DNA of 61,152 nt from JAATGA01 sp047605605 (GCA_047605605.1 JASGFG010000010.1:1-61152); one strand, 5' to 3'. Positions 1-8,896 are shown, counted from the first letter of the stretch. Made by a program: numbers and translations. Notes: generated by a model not told the origin, from the sequence alone.

Positions 1-831
1 CGATTCAAGGATTTCCGATCCGCCGGCGTGACGCGGATTTCGATGGGCGTGCAGGCCTTGAACGATGAAGACCTGCGCCGGCTTGGCCGGCTTCATTCAA
101 CGGCAGAGGCAAAACGAGCCTTTGAAATTGCGCGGTCCACTTTTGACAGGGTGAGTTTCGACCTGATCTATGCTCGGCAAGGGCAATCCGTCACAGATTG
201 GGAACGCGAACTGCGCGAGGCCTTGGCGATGGCTGTCGACCATCTTTCGCTGTATCAATTGACCATCGAGCCCGGAACGGCATTCGGCGACCGGTTTGCC
301 CGGGGAAGGCTTCGGGAATTGCCCGACGAAGAGACTTCGGCGGACATGTTCGCGGTTACGCAGGAAATCACCGCGACCGCGGGAATGCCGGCCTATGAAG
401 TGTCCAACCACGCCGCCCCCGGCGCGGAATCGCGGCACAATCGCCTCTACTGGCGATATGGCGACTGGGCGGGGATCGGACCCGGCGCCCATGGGCGCTT
501 GACACGAGACGGTCGGAGGCAGGCAATCGAATCTGTCCGCGCGCCACAAAACTGGCTCGCTGCCGTCGAAAATGACGGGGCGGGCGAAAGCGGGCGGGAT
601 ACCCTTACCGCGCAAGAAGAGGCCGACGAATACCTATTGATGAGTCTGCGTCTGACCGAAGGCATGGATATTCGGCGGCACCGCCAACTCGGAGGCCATC
701 TGCCGCAGGCCTCTCTTCAGCATCTGCAGGAATTGTCGCTGGTCGAAAGTGACGGCAACCATGTGCGGACGACGACGACCGGACGAATGGTCCTGAATGC
801 GGTCATTCGGGAATTGGGAACAGCTGAATGA
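1..831 (+). CDS. hemW: HemW-like radical SAM haem chaperone / coproporphyrinogen III oxidase-like protein, 5' truncated by window edge
   Basis: The reading frame is open from base 1 and the first visible residues (RFKDFRSAGVTRISMGVQ) belong to the interior of a HemW/HemN-type protein, so the radical SAM CxxxCxxC cluster lies outside the window. An internal ATG at 28 is not the real start. About 276 C-terminal residues are visible, including the family segments SFDLIYARQGQ and HLSLYQLTIEPGT and the C-terminal HemN domain. HemW proteins are haem-binding chaperones that were long annotated as oxygen-independent coproporphyrinogen oxidases; the two cannot be separated on this fragment. The stop overlaps the next start (ATGA). 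Confidence 0.9.
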   Translation, partial: RFKDFRSAGVTRISMGVQALNDEDLRRLGRLHSTAEAKRAFEIARSTFDRVSFDLIYARQGQSVTDWERELREALAMAVDHLSLYQLTIEPGTAFGDRFARGRLRELPDEETSADMFAVTQEITATAGMPAYEVSNHAAPGAESRHNRLYWRYGDWAGIGPGAHGRLTRDGRRQAIESVRAPQNWLAAVENDGAGESGRDTLTAQEEADEYLLMSLRLTEGMDIRRHRQLGGHLPQASLQHLQELSLVESDGNHVRTTTTGRMVLNAVIRELGTAE

Positions 832-1181
832 GGCTCGTCTGGCTGATGCTCGGATGCCTTTCGCTGGCGATTGGCATCGTGGGGGTCTTCCTGCCGCTTT
901 TGCCGACTGTTCCCTTCCTGCTTCTGGCGGCCATCGGGTTTAGCCGGTCATCCAAACGGCTGCACGATTGGCTGCTGTCTCACCCCATTTATGGTCCGCC
1001 GATTTCCAGATGGCAGGAAAGAGGTGCGATCAGCCGGCGGGCAAAGATTGTTGCAACGCTTTCCATCATTGCCGGTGTCGGTGCCGCGCTGCTTCTTGGC
1101 ATCCGGCAAACGATCATTGCGATTCAGATCGTGGTCCTTGCCGGCTCGCTGCTTTTCATATGGACCCGTCCCGAGGAATGA
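828..1181 (+). CDS. DUF454/YbaN family small inner-membrane protein
   Basis: A 117-residue protein starting in an ATGA overlap with hemW. It has a hydrophobic N-terminal hairpin (about residues 3-37, GxxGVFLPLLPTVPFLLLA), a central polar stretch with the family-typical HPxYGPxIxxW pattern (HPIYGPPISRW), and two further membrane segments near residues 70-112. This is the signature of the YbaN/DUF454 family, whose biochemical role is unknown. Translational coupling suggests co-expression with hemW. Its last 26 bases overlap the 3' end of convergent parB. Confidence 0.85.
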   Translation: MRLVWLMLGCLSLAIGIVGVFLPLLPTVPFLLLAAIGFSRSSKRLHDWLLSHPIYGPPISRWQERGAISRRAKIVATLSIIAGVGAALLLGIRQTIIAIQIVVLAGSLLFIWTRPEE

Positions 1182-2043
1182 CCGAAAGGCCGCGACACAA
1201 AAGGTCCAGGTCTTCCAGTGAGTTATATCGGATGGAAAGCGTTCCGCGGCCGGTTCCCGGCTCATGCTCGATGCGCACCGCCATCTTGAGGTTCGCCGAG
1301 AGATCGCCCTCCAGCGCCCTGGTATCGGCATCCTTTTCTACCCGCGGCCTTGGCGAGCCGGGCTTCTTTTCCGGTGCCTTCGCAAGCTTTTCAGTCTCAC
1401 GAACAGAAAGGCCCCTTTGGACGACCTGACGCGCCAGCTCGGTGGGATTTGGCGTGGTGATGAGGGCCCGCGCGTGCCCCGAAGTCAGGCTGCCGGACCG
1501 GACCATGGCCTGAACCTCGTCAGGCAAATTCAAAAGCCGCAGCAAATTGGCAATATGGCTGCGGCTTTTGGAAAGCGCCTCCGCCACCTTTTCCTGCGTA
1601 TGGCCGAAGCGGTCCATCAATTGCCGATAGGCAAGGGCCTCTTCGATCGCGTTCAGATCTGCGCGTTGAATGTTCTCGATGATCGCGATCTCGATCACCT
1701 CGACATCGTCGAACTCCCGAACGATGACCGGAACTTCGTGCATTTGGGCCAACTGAGCTGCCCGCCAGCGGCGCTCGCCCGCGACAATCTCGTATCTGTC
1801 CCCTTTGGGGCGCACGATAAGCGGCTGGATAATCCCCTTTTGCCGCAGGGAATCGGCCAGATCCTGCAAGGCTTCGGGCTGAAAATCGCGGCGGGGCTGA
1901 TCGGGGTTAGGCGAAATCCTCTCGACAGGCACCATCAGGTCGACGCGACGCGACATCCCGCTCGTCGGCGCCTCCAGGTTCACATCCGACATCAACGCGG
2001 ACAAGCCGCGGCCCAGACCACGGCGTTCGGGCTTGCGATCCAT
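1156..2043 (-). CDS. parB: Chromosome partitioning protein ParB
   Basis: A 295-residue ParB. The N-terminal part carries the basic RRGLGRGLSALM motif and the CTPase/ParB box (VAGERRWRAAQLA, about residues 88-100). A central helix-turn-helix (FGHTQEKVAEALSKSRSHIANLLRLL) recognises parS, and the C-terminal segment would dimerise. ParB binds parS, spreads as a CTP-dependent clamp and works with ParA and SMC to segregate the origin. It is encoded directly downstream of parA (1-base overlap, TGATG), and two parS sites lie 1.4 and 3.3 kb away. The 3' end overlaps convergent DUF454. Confidence 0.97.
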   Translation of the reverse strand: MDRKPERRGLGRGLSALMSDVNLEAPTSGMSRRVDLMVPVERISPNPDQPRRDFQPEALQDLADSLRQKGIIQPLIVRPKGDRYEIVAGERRWRAAQLAQMHEVPVIVREFDDVEVIEIAIIENIQRADLNAIEEALAYRQLMDRFGHTQEKVAEALSKSRSHIANLLRLLNLPDEVQAMVRSGSLTSGHARALITTPNPTELARQVVQRGLSVRETEKLAKAPEKKPGSPRPRVEKDADTRALEGDLSANLKMAVRIEHEPGTGRGTLSIRYNSLEDLDLLCRGLSVIPRDGSI

Positions 2044-2864
2044 CAGATTTCCTCCGTCTGGCGGTTGAGCGGGTGGCGCGAAAGGATTTCGGATACTAAA
2101 GCCCGATAAGCCTCTGAACCCTTTGAAGCCGGATCATAGCGCAGCACCGGCAAGGCATAGGAGGGCGCCTCGCTGACCCTCACGTTGCGAGGAACGACCG
2201 TACGGAACACGAGATCCCCCAAATTCTCCCGCGCGTCACTTTCAACCTGCTGTGCAAGCCGGTTTCGCGCGTCGTGCATGGTTAAAACGACTCCCTCGAT
2301 CCGAAGATCGGGGTTCGCGGCCTGCCTGACCTCGCGCACCGTCAGCATCAGTTGCGACAGCCCCTCCAGCGCGAAGAACTCGCTTTGAAGGGGAACGAGG
2401 ACAGAATCCGCCGCCACCAGCGCATTCACCGTCAGCAGGCTGAGCGAGGGCGGACAATCTATCACCATGAAATCAAACGAAAATGCGTCCAGCGCGACAT
2501 CACGCAGCGCATCGTGCAAAAGAAAGCTGCGCTTTTCGTTTGCGACCAGCTCCATATCCGCAGAAGACAGGTCGGCATTGGCGGGGCAGATCCAGACATC
2601 CGGCAATCCGGTGCGCTGGATGACTTCGCTTATTGGCGTCTCGTCGATGAGAAGGTCGTAGGTCGTCTTCTCACGCTGCGACGGGATCACACCAAGTCCC
2701 GTCGAGGCATTTCCCTGCGGATCAAGATCGATCAACAAAACCCGGGCGCCGCGTTCCGCCAGCCCCGCAGCCAGATTTATGGCTGTTGTTGTTTTGCCCA
2801 CCCCGCCCTTCTGGTTTGCAACCGCCAGGATATGCGCTTTCGGCCCTGTCGCGAAGTCAGCCAT
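2043..2864 (-). CDS. parA: Chromosome partitioning ATPase ParA
   Basis: A 273-residue ParA/Soj ATPase. The deviant Walker A motif KGGVGKTTTAINLA is near residue 20, Walker A' (VLLIDLDPQGNAS) near residue 45 and Walker B (FMVIDCPPSLSLL) near residue 130. It forms DNA-bound ATP dimers over the nucleoid that are displaced by ParB-parS, moving the replicated origin. It sits in the order mnmE-mnmG-rsmG-parA-parB, transcribed leftward with short overlaps (8 bases with rsmG), the standard arrangement near alphaproteobacterial origins. Confidence 0.97.
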   Translation of the reverse strand: MADFATGPKAHILAVANQKGGVGKTTTAINLAAGLAERGARVLLIDLDPQGNASTGLGVIPSQREKTTYDLLIDETPISEVIQRTGLPDVWICPANADLSSADMELVANEKRSFLLHDALRDVALDAFSFDFMVIDCPPSLSLLTVNALVAADSVLVPLQSEFFALEGLSQLMLTVREVRQAANPDLRIEGVVLTMHDARNRLAQQVESDARENLGDLVFRTVVPRNVRVSEAPSYALPVLRYDPASKGSEAYRALVSEILSRHPLNRQTEEI

Positions 2865-3468
2865 GGCAAAGCCCTCTCAAAACCAGGATCGCAGCTTGTG
2901 GATCCGTCACGCTGGCGTGGACGTCAAGATCGAATGCCCAAGCGGTCCGCGCCTCTTCGACCTCGCTCCTCCAGGAGGCTCCCTTTGGAAAGACCGCGAT
3001 ACCCCCGGAAGAAAGATGGCGCGCCGATAGATCGCAAAGATGCCTCAGCGGCGCCAGCGCCCGCGCGCTCACCACCGATGCCGTCAACGGTTCAGTTTCT
3101 TCTATGCGGCTAGCGTGAACGACAATATCTGTCTCCAACTGCCGTGCCGCTTCCCTCAGAAAGGCGGCCTTTCTCTGGTCCGATTCGACAAGATGAAAGA
3201 CGGTTTCAGATCCGGCCCCCTGAAGCGCAATCGCCGCGACAAGTCCGGGGAAACCGCCGCCGCTTCCCAAATCCGCCCATACTTTCGGATTTGACCCTAT
3301 AGCGATCTGCGCAATCTGTAGCGAATCATGGATGTGCCGGTCCCAAATCTGGGCAACGGTCGACTTGCCGATCAGATTGATCTTTTCGTTCCACTTGAGA
3401 AGTAGGGCCGCAAACCTCTCCAGCCGATCGCGTGTTTCACGTGAAACACCAACCTGACCTGCGGTCAT
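2857..3468 (-). CDS. rsmG: 16S rRNA (guanine-527-N7)-methyltransferase RsmG (GidB)
   Basis: A 203-residue SAM-dependent methyltransferase that methylates G527 of 16S rRNA. The SAM-binding glycine motif is VWADLGSGGGFPGLVAAI (about residues 63-80), and the N-terminal segment with KWNEKINLIGKST is family-typical. The start ATG overlaps the mnmG stop by one base. Residues 8-13 (VSRETR) are encoded by a perfect parS element, so the DNA there carries a second function. Confidence 0.96.
   Translation of the reverse strand: MTAGQVGVSRETRDRLERFAALLLKWNEKINLIGKSTVAQIWDRHIHDSLQIAQIAIGSNPKVWADLGSGGGFPGLVAAIALQGAGSETVFHLVESDQRKAAFLREAARQLETDIVVHASRIEETEPLTASVVSARALAPLRHLCDLSARHLSSGGIAVFPKGASWRSEVEEARTAWAFDLDVHASVTDPQAAILVLRGLCHG
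3433..3448. other. parS centromere site 1 (perfect 16-bp palindrome)
   Basis: The sequence TGTTTCACGTGAAACA is the exact consensus parS bound by ParB. It lies inside the rsmG coding region near its 5' end, 1.4 kb from parB. Site identity is read directly; function as a ParB loading site follows from the known consensus. Confidence 0.95.
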
Positions 3469-5342
3469 CAGCCCGCAGCCCGCAGTCGTTGCGCCTTGCG
3501 GGAGTGGGCCAGAATAAGCGTAAGAGCCGCCGGGGTCATGCCCTCCACCCGCGCTGCCTGCGCCAAAGTCGCCGGCCTGACACGTGAAAGCTTCAGCGAC
3601 AGCTCCTTTGAAAGGCCGGGAAGAGCTTCATAGTCCATCTCTGCCGGAATCGCCGCATCTTCTTCACGTTGCAGCATCCGAACCTCCTCTGCCTGGCGGT
3701 CATTGTATTGGGCGTAAAGTGCGTCCCGGGCCAGTTGTTCGCTTATGTCAGTCGGAATCGCTTCAAATTCCGCGGAAAGTGTCCGCACAACGAACATGTC
3801 GACATTTGGAAAAGCCAGAAGTTCAAAAGCCGATCGCCGGACGCCATCCTGACGGACCTGGATGCCCGCATCAATCAAAGCTTTCGACGAAAATTTCTGA
3901 TCTTCCAATTGCTTGCGACCACGGGCGAGATCATCCGCCTTTCTCTCAAATGCCTCGCGTCGCCTCGGTCCGATGCAGCCAATCTCGATCCCCTTCGGGG
4001 TCAACCGCTGATCGGCATTGTCTGCCCTGAGGCTCAACCTGAATTCGGCCCTGGAGGTGAACATCCGATAGGGTTCCGTCACACCCCTTGTCAGCAAATC
4101 GTCGATCATGACGCCGATATAGCTTTCGGTCCTGCTGAAGATCACGGGCTGTTCGCCGCGCGCGGCGGCAGCGGCGTTCAGTCCTGCGACGAGGCCTTGT
4201 GCTGCGGCCTCTTCATAGCCGGTTGTGCCATTGATCTGACCCGCAAGATAAAGGCCCGAAACGGCGCGCGATTCGAGGGTTGGCCGCAAATTGCACGGAT
4301 CGAAATAGTCATACTCGATTGCATAGCCGGGCTGAAGAATTTCGACGTTCTCAAGCCCCTTCATCGTTCGGACATAGTCGTTCTGCACCTCAACCGGCAA
4401 TGAGGTCGAGATGCCGTTGGGATATACCGTGTCGTCGTCAAGGCCTTCAGGCTCAAGAAAAACCTGATGGCTCTCCTTGTCGGCAAAGCGGACGATCTTG
4501 TCCTCGATCGATGGGCAATAACGGGGGCCAATCCCCTCAATGTGGCCTCCATACATCGCGGATCGTGACAGATTTCGCCGCACAATCTCGTGGGTCTCCG
4601 CGTTTGTGTAAGTGATACCGCACGAAATCTGCCGAACAGCTGGCGCGACATTCATGAATGAAAACATCGTCGGATGGTCATCCCCTGGCTGGGATTCCAG
4701 CGCAGTCCAGTTGATCGTCCGACCATTCAGTCGCGGAGGGGTTCCCGTTTTCAGGCGCCCGCGCGGCAGGTCGAGATCGGCAAGCCGCTGTGCAAGCCGG
4801 ATTGAGGGCCTGTCCCCAATGCGGCCGCCCGGCTGCCTCTTGTCGCCAATGTGAATGATCCCATTCAGGAAGGTCCCCGCCGTCAGGATAACCGCGCTCG
4901 CCCGGATCTCTGAGCCGTCCGCCAGCACTATGCCGGCGATACGGTCGGCCTCGATCAGCAGATCGGCGACCTCCCCTTCCAGAATTTCAAGCCCAGGCTG
5001 ATCGGAAAGCATCGCCTGCATCGACAGGCGGTAAATCTTCCGATCCGCCTGCGCCCGCGGCCCCTGAACTGCCGGTCCCTTGCGGCGGTTCAGCAAACGG
5101 AACTGGATTCCCGCCAAATCCGCCACACGGCCCATGACACCATCCAGGGCGTCGATTTCGCGAACCAGATGGCCTTTCCCGACGCCCCCGATGGCGGGAT
5201 TACAGGACATGACACCAATTCCGTCCCGGCGAAGCGACACAAGCAGGGACTTCGCCCCCTTCCGTGCAGAAGCCGCCGCCGCCTCGGCACCAGCGTGGCC
5301 ACCCCCGACGACGATGACGTCAAAATGTTTCATGTGAAACAT
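3468..5342 (-). CDS. mnmG: tRNA uridine-5-carboxymethylaminomethyl modification enzyme MnmG (GidA)
   Basis: A 624-residue FAD enzyme that with MnmE installs the cmnm5 group at U34 of tRNAs. The N-terminal FAD dinucleotide fold (VIVVGGGHAGAEAAAASA, residues about 9-26) is intact, followed by the conserved SCNPAIGGVGKGHLVREIDAL stretch and, in the middle, a PRYCPSIEDK motif. The C-terminal helical domain contacts MnmE and tRNA. The start context MFHMKH, common in Rhodobacterales, is dictated by a parS element overlapping the first codons. mnmE lies immediately upstream in the same operon. Confidence 0.97.
   Translation of the reverse strand: MFHMKHFDVIVVGGGHAGAEAAAASARKGAKSLLVSLRRDGIGVMSCNPAIGGVGKGHLVREIDALDGVMGRVADLAGIQFRLLNRRKGPAVQGPRAQADRKIYRLSMQAMLSDQPGLEILEGEVADLLIEADRIAGIVLADGSEIRASAVILTAGTFLNGIIHIGDKRQPGGRIGDRPSIRLAQRLADLDLPRGRLKTGTPPRLNGRTINWTALESQPGDDHPTMFSFMNVAPAVRQISCGITYTNAETHEIVRRNLSRSAMYGGHIEGIGPRYCPSIEDKIVRFADKESHQVFLEPEGLDDDTVYPNGISTSLPVEVQNDYVRTMKGLENVEILQPGYAIEYDYFDPCNLRPTLESRAVSGLYLAGQINGTTGYEEAAAQGLVAGLNAAAAARGEQPVIFSRTESYIGVMIDDLLTRGVTEPYRMFTSRAEFRLSLRADNADQRLTPKGIEIGCIGPRRREAFERKADDLARGRKQLEDQKFSSKALIDAGIQVRQDGVRRSAFELLAFPNVDMFVVRTLSAEFEAIPTDISEQLARDALYAQYNDRQAEEVRMLQREEDAAIPAEMDYEALPGLSKELSLKLSRVRPATLAQAARVEGMTPAALTLILAHSRKAQRLRAAG
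5326..5341. other. parS centromere site 2 (one mismatch)
   Basis: The sequence TGTTTCATGTGAAACA differs from consensus parS at one central base (CATGTG for CACGTG). It overlaps codons 1-6 of mnmG, 1.9 kb from the perfect site. The spacing, proximity to parAB and near-perfect match support a genuine ParB site. Confidence 0.85.
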
Positions 5343-5344
5343 CC

Positions 5345-6634
5345 CTACTTTCCGATGCAGAAACTGCTGAAGATCTCGTCCAGCAGCGATTCGACATCAA
5401 TCCGCCCGATAAGAGAATCCAGCGCCCTTATACCCGAACCAATATCCGACGCCACAAGTTCAAGACGAGGCTCACGCAAATTCAACTCGCTCCTCGCCTG
5501 GACAAGGGCCGAGATTGCTCGGCGGACGGCGATTCGGTGACGCTCTCTGGTCAGAACACCCGCCGAAGCCATGCGGGCCGACAAGCTCTGCTCGATCAGA
5601 ACGATCAGTTCGGGGATGCCTTGTCCGGTGCGACCCGAAACCGAAAGCCCGCCTGCGGGGTTGAGGTCAGCCTTGCCCTGAACCACCAGATCCCCATGCT
5701 GCGGGGCAAGCAACAACTCTTCCCCTTCGTGTTCATAAAGGAACACACGCAGATCCGCAGCCGCCGCCCGCTCCAGCGCCCGCTTGATCCCGATGGCTTC
5801 CACAGGGTCATCGCTCTCCCGCAGACCGGCGGTATCCAGAAATGTAACCGGCAGCCCGCCAAGGTCCATCCGAACCTCGATCACATCCCTGGTTGTTCCC
5901 GCAATCTCGGAGGTTATGGCCGCGTCCCGCCCCGCCAAGCCATTGAGCAATGTGGATTTTCCGGCATTGGGCGCTCCGACGATCGCAACCTCGAATCCGT
6001 CGCGCAGCCTTTCGGCCGAATGACTGCCGCTTTCCTCGCGCCTCAATTCGACAAGCAAGTCGTCCAGAAGACGTGCCACTTCATCGGTCACATCCTTCGG
6101 TGCATCTTCCTCATCCGCAAAATCGATCACCGCCGCCACAAGAGCGGCCGCGCGAAGCAGCACAGTCCGCCATCGCGCAGCGCGTTCCCCCACCGCACCC
6201 GACAGCACCCGCAAGGCCTGCTTTCGTTGGGCTTCGGTTTCCGCTTCGATCAGATCAGCCAACCCTTCGACCTGCGCCAGGTCCAACTGTCCGTTCTCCA
6301 GGGCGCGGCGGGTGAATTCGCCTGGCTCCGCGGGCCGGAGCCCCTCAATCTGACCCAATGCCCGGTGGAGCGCGGCCACAACCGCAACACTCCCGTGGAC
6401 CTGAAGCTCGGCCACTTCCTCGCCAGTAAAGCTCGCGCCCGCGTCAAAGCAAAGAACCAGACCTTGGTCGATATCCTCGCCGTTCCAGCGCAACCTGCAA
6501 AGTGAGGCCTTCCTTGGCGGCAGAACACGCCCGGTCAAGACCTTGACGGCCTCATGCGCCCTAGGCCCCGATATACGAAAGACCGCCACCCCGGCCTTTC
6601 CCTTGGCCGAGGCGGTTGCAAAAATCGTATCCAT
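5345..6634 (-). CDS. mnmE: tRNA modification GTPase MnmE (TrmE)
   Basis: A 429-residue protein with the N-terminal formyl-THF-binding domain, helical domain and inserted G domain (G1 GAPNAGKSTLLNGLAG, about residues 221-236; G3 DTAG; family ending FCIGK with the conserved Cys). It partners MnmG in U34 modification. The frame can start two codons earlier at a TTG, but the ATG at 6634 preceded by AAAGGG is preferred because it gives the canonical MDTIFA N-terminus. It is slightly shorter than the roughly 450-residue enterobacterial proteins. Confidence 0.96.
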   Translation of the reverse strand: MDTIFATASAKGKAGVAVFRISGPRAHEAVKVLTGRVLPPRKASLCRLRWNGEDIDQGLVLCFDAGASFTGEEVAELQVHGSVAVVAALHRALGQIEGLRPAEPGEFTRRALENGQLDLAQVEGLADLIEAETEAQRKQALRVLSGAVGERAARWRTVLLRAAALVAAVIDFADEEDAPKDVTDEVARLLDDLLVELRREESGSHSAERLRDGFEVAIVGAPNAGKSTLLNGLAGRDAAITSEIAGTTRDVIEVRMDLGGLPVTFLDTAGLRESDDPVEAIGIKRALERAAAADLRVFLYEHEGEELLLAPQHGDLVVQGKADLNPAGGLSVSGRTGQGIPELIVLIEQSLSARMASAGVLTRERHRIAVRRAISALVQARSELNLREPRLELVASDIGSGIRALDSLIGRIDVESLLDEIFSSFCIGK

Positions 6635-6661
6635 GATCAACCCTTTGATTTACATAAAAAA

Positions 6662-7933
6662 TCAAGTGTTCATGGAATCGAAGAACTCTGCATTCGATTT
6701 GGTCTGCTTCAGTTTGCCCAGAAGGAACTCGATCGCATCCGTCGTTCCCATCGGGTTCAGGATACGGCGAAGCACATAGGTTTTCTGCAGATCGGACTTC
6801 TCGATCAGCAGATCCTCCTTGCGCGTGCCGGATTTCAGGATATCCATGGCCGGGAAGACGCGCTTGTCCGCGACCTTGCGATCCAGCACGATTTCGCTGT
6901 TGCCGGTGCCCTTGAATTCTTCAAAGATCACCTCGTCCATTCGGCTGCCCGTGTCGATCAGCGCCGTGGCGATGATGGTCAGCGACCCGCCCTCCTCGAT
7001 ATTGCGCGCCGCACCAAAGAACCGCTTCGGCCGTTGCAGGGCGTTTGCGTCCACACCACCCGTCAGCACCTTGCCCGACGAGGGCACGACCGTGTTGAAC
7101 GCGCGCCCCAGACGGGTGATCGAATCCAGCAGAATGACGACATCGCGCTTGTGCTCGACCAGACGCTTGGCCTTTTCGATCACCATTTCAGCCACCGCAA
7201 CGTGCCGTGTGGCCGGTTCGTCAAAGGTCGAGGAAACAACCTCGCCCTTCACCGACCGCTGCATGTCGGTGACTTCCTCGGGCCGTTCGTCGATCAGCAG
7301 GACGATCAGATAGCACTCCGGATGGTTCTTCTCGATGCTGTGGGCAATGTTCTGCAACAGAACCGTCTTGCCGGTGCGCGGCGGCGCCACGATCAGCGCG
7401 CGCTGGCCCTTGCCGATGGGGCAGACCAGATCGATCACCCGCGCCGAGCGGTCGCGGATCGTCGGATCCTCAATCTCCATCTTCAGCCGCTCATCGGGAT
7501 ACAGCGGCGTCAGGTTGTCAAAGTGAACCTTGTGCCGCGCCTTCTCGGGATCGTCGAAGTTGATCCGCGTCGCCTTCACAAGACTGAAATACCGCTCCGT
7601 CTCGGACGGCGCCTTGATCACGCCTTCGATGGAATCGCCGGTGCGCAGCGAAAACTGGCGGATCATCTCGGGGCTGACATAGATGTCGTCGGGGCCCGGC
7701 AGATAGTTTGCCTCGGGGCTGCGCAGAAATCCGAACCCGTCCTGAAGCACCTCCAGCACGCCGTCGCCGCCGATCTCGAATCCTTCCTCGGCATGTTCCT
7801 TCAGGATCTGGAACATCATCTCGCCCTTGCGCATCGAAGGGGCGTTCTCGATTTCCCATTCCTCGGCCATGGCCAGCAGGTCGGCGGGCGTCTTGGCTTT
7901 CAGGTCGGCAAGGTTCAGGCGTTCGACAGTCAT
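6662..7933 (-). CDS. rho: Transcription termination factor Rho
   Basis: A 423-residue hexameric RNA helicase. The N-terminal Rho N domain (LNLADLKAKTPADLLAMAEE), the RNA-binding cold-shock-like fold (GDGVLEVLQDGFGFLRSPEA), Walker A (APPRTGKTVLLQNIA) and Walker B (CYLIVLLIDERPEEVTDM) are all visible. The frame stays open 36 codons further upstream, but the MTVERLNLADL start at 7933 fits family N-termini best. It lies between mnmE and hemJ on the same strand, as in related genomes. Confidence 0.97.
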   Translation of the reverse strand: MTVERLNLADLKAKTPADLLAMAEEWEIENAPSMRKGEMMFQILKEHAEEGFEIGGDGVLEVLQDGFGFLRSPEANYLPGPDDIYVSPEMIRQFSLRTGDSIEGVIKAPSETERYFSLVKATRINFDDPEKARHKVHFDNLTPLYPDERLKMEIEDPTIRDRSARVIDLVCPIGKGQRALIVAPPRTGKTVLLQNIAHSIEKNHPECYLIVLLIDERPEEVTDMQRSVKGEVVSSTFDEPATRHVAVAEMVIEKAKRLVEHKRDVVILLDSITRLGRAFNTVVPSSGKVLTGGVDANALQRPKRFFGAARNIEEGGSLTIIATALIDTGSRMDEVIFEEFKGTGNSEIVLDRKVADKRVFPAMDILKSGTRKEDLLIEKSDLQKTYVLRRILNPMGTTDAIEFLLGKLKQTKSNAEFFDSMNT

Positions 7934-8051
7934 GGAAATATCCCGAAGGCGTCCGCTCGGATCGCCCGCATACATCTGGAAAAGGGAGGCGCATTGGGCC
8001 GGACGGCCCTGCAAGCTGGCGAGATAAGCCGCATCCCGCAAAAAGTCAACG

Positions 8052-8501
8052 TCAGAACTTGACGATGACCGAGGCGACGATGACCACCATCAGAACCGTC
8101 GGCACTTCGTTCATCATCCGATAGGTCCGCCCCGTGCGGCTGTTCCGTCCAGCCAGAAAATCCTTCCGCCGCCAGCCCAGCCAGTGATGGAACCAGGTCA
8201 TACCAAGGACGGCGGTCGCCTTTGTCCAGGGCCAGAACTGATCCCAGCCGACGATTCCCGGCGTGAACACCAGGGCAAGGCCGAAAATCCAGGTTCCGAT
8301 CATCGCGGGATTCATGATGCCGCGCAAAAGCCGCCGTTCCATCACCTGAAACATCTCGTCCGTGGCCGAGCCGGGTTCGACCCGTTCCACATGATAGACG
8401 AAAAGCCGGGGCAGATAGAAAATCCCCGCCATCCACGAAATCACGCTGATGACATGAAGAACCTTGGTCCAAGGATACCAGTCGGCAAGGAAGTCGGCCA
8501 T
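8052..8501 (-). CDS. hemJ: Protoporphyrinogen IX oxidase HemJ
   Basis: A 149-residue integral membrane protein of the HemJ/UPF0093 family, which oxidises protoporphyrinogen IX to protoporphyrin IX in haem synthesis. The conserved N-terminal HVISVISWMAGIFYLPRLFVYH, with its ligand histidine, and the RRLLRGIMNPAM motif are present, with four hydrophobic segments. A strong AAAGGAGAG ribosome binding site precedes the ATG. It is next to rho and to the candidate origin. Confidence 0.93.
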   Translation of the reverse strand: MADFLADWYPWTKVLHVISVISWMAGIFYLPRLFVYHVERVEPGSATDEMFQVMERRLLRGIMNPAMIGTWIFGLALVFTPGIVGWDQFWPWTKATAVLGMTWFHHWLGWRRKDFLAGRNSRTGRTYRMMNEVPTVLMVVIVASVIVKF

Positions 8502-8896
8502 CGTTCTCTCCTTTCGCCCTTCTTCTTAAAAAGGAAAAGAAAGAAAAGGAATGATGCTGTAGAGGCTGCGGGTATCTGGATTCCGGCAACCGCCCCCGCA
8601 GAAATCCACAAGGGAAACCCTGTGGAAAACGGCGTGCGCGAAAGGCGCAAAGACGAAGCGCCATATAATTATCATTTTATAACAGTATATTGGACGATAC
8701 CTGTTATCCAGATCAGCTTTATCCTCGGGGACAGGAAAAGATCTTGTCCCCGCGGCATCCCGCAGGACGTCCACCTCTGGAAAACCTCGGCCGGGGCCGC
8801 CTGTTTTCCACCCCCTTGCCCTTTGCCGTCTGACCGTCCACCTTTACCCGCATCTCGTGTTCAGGAACGAAACCGGATTATCCACAGGCATTTCCC
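8502..8896. other. oriC: Candidate chromosomal replication origin (oriC), gene-free
   Basis: This 395-base gap between divergently transcribed hemJ and maf holds no plausible gene. It contains an exceptionally AT-rich block at 8662-8690 in a high-GC genome, suited to be an unwinding element. DnaA-box-like 9-mers flank it: TTATCCACA (8878-8886, perfect), TTATCCAGA (8704-8712), and on the reverse strand TTTTCCACA (8621-8629) and TTTTCCAGA (8776-8784), plus a weaker TTTTCCACC (8804-8812). An inverted repeat CGGGGACA/TGTCCCCG (8726-8733 / 8745-8752) lies between them. The neighbours parAB/rsmG/mnmG/rho and maf/aroE/coaE/dnaQ are the usual flanks of alphaproteobacterial origins. Confidence 0.7.

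Noticed and set aside
8621..8784. All near-match 9-mers in the hemJ-maf gap as certain DnaA boxes
   Set aside because: Only one is perfect; the others have one or more mismatches, so the count of real boxes is unknown.
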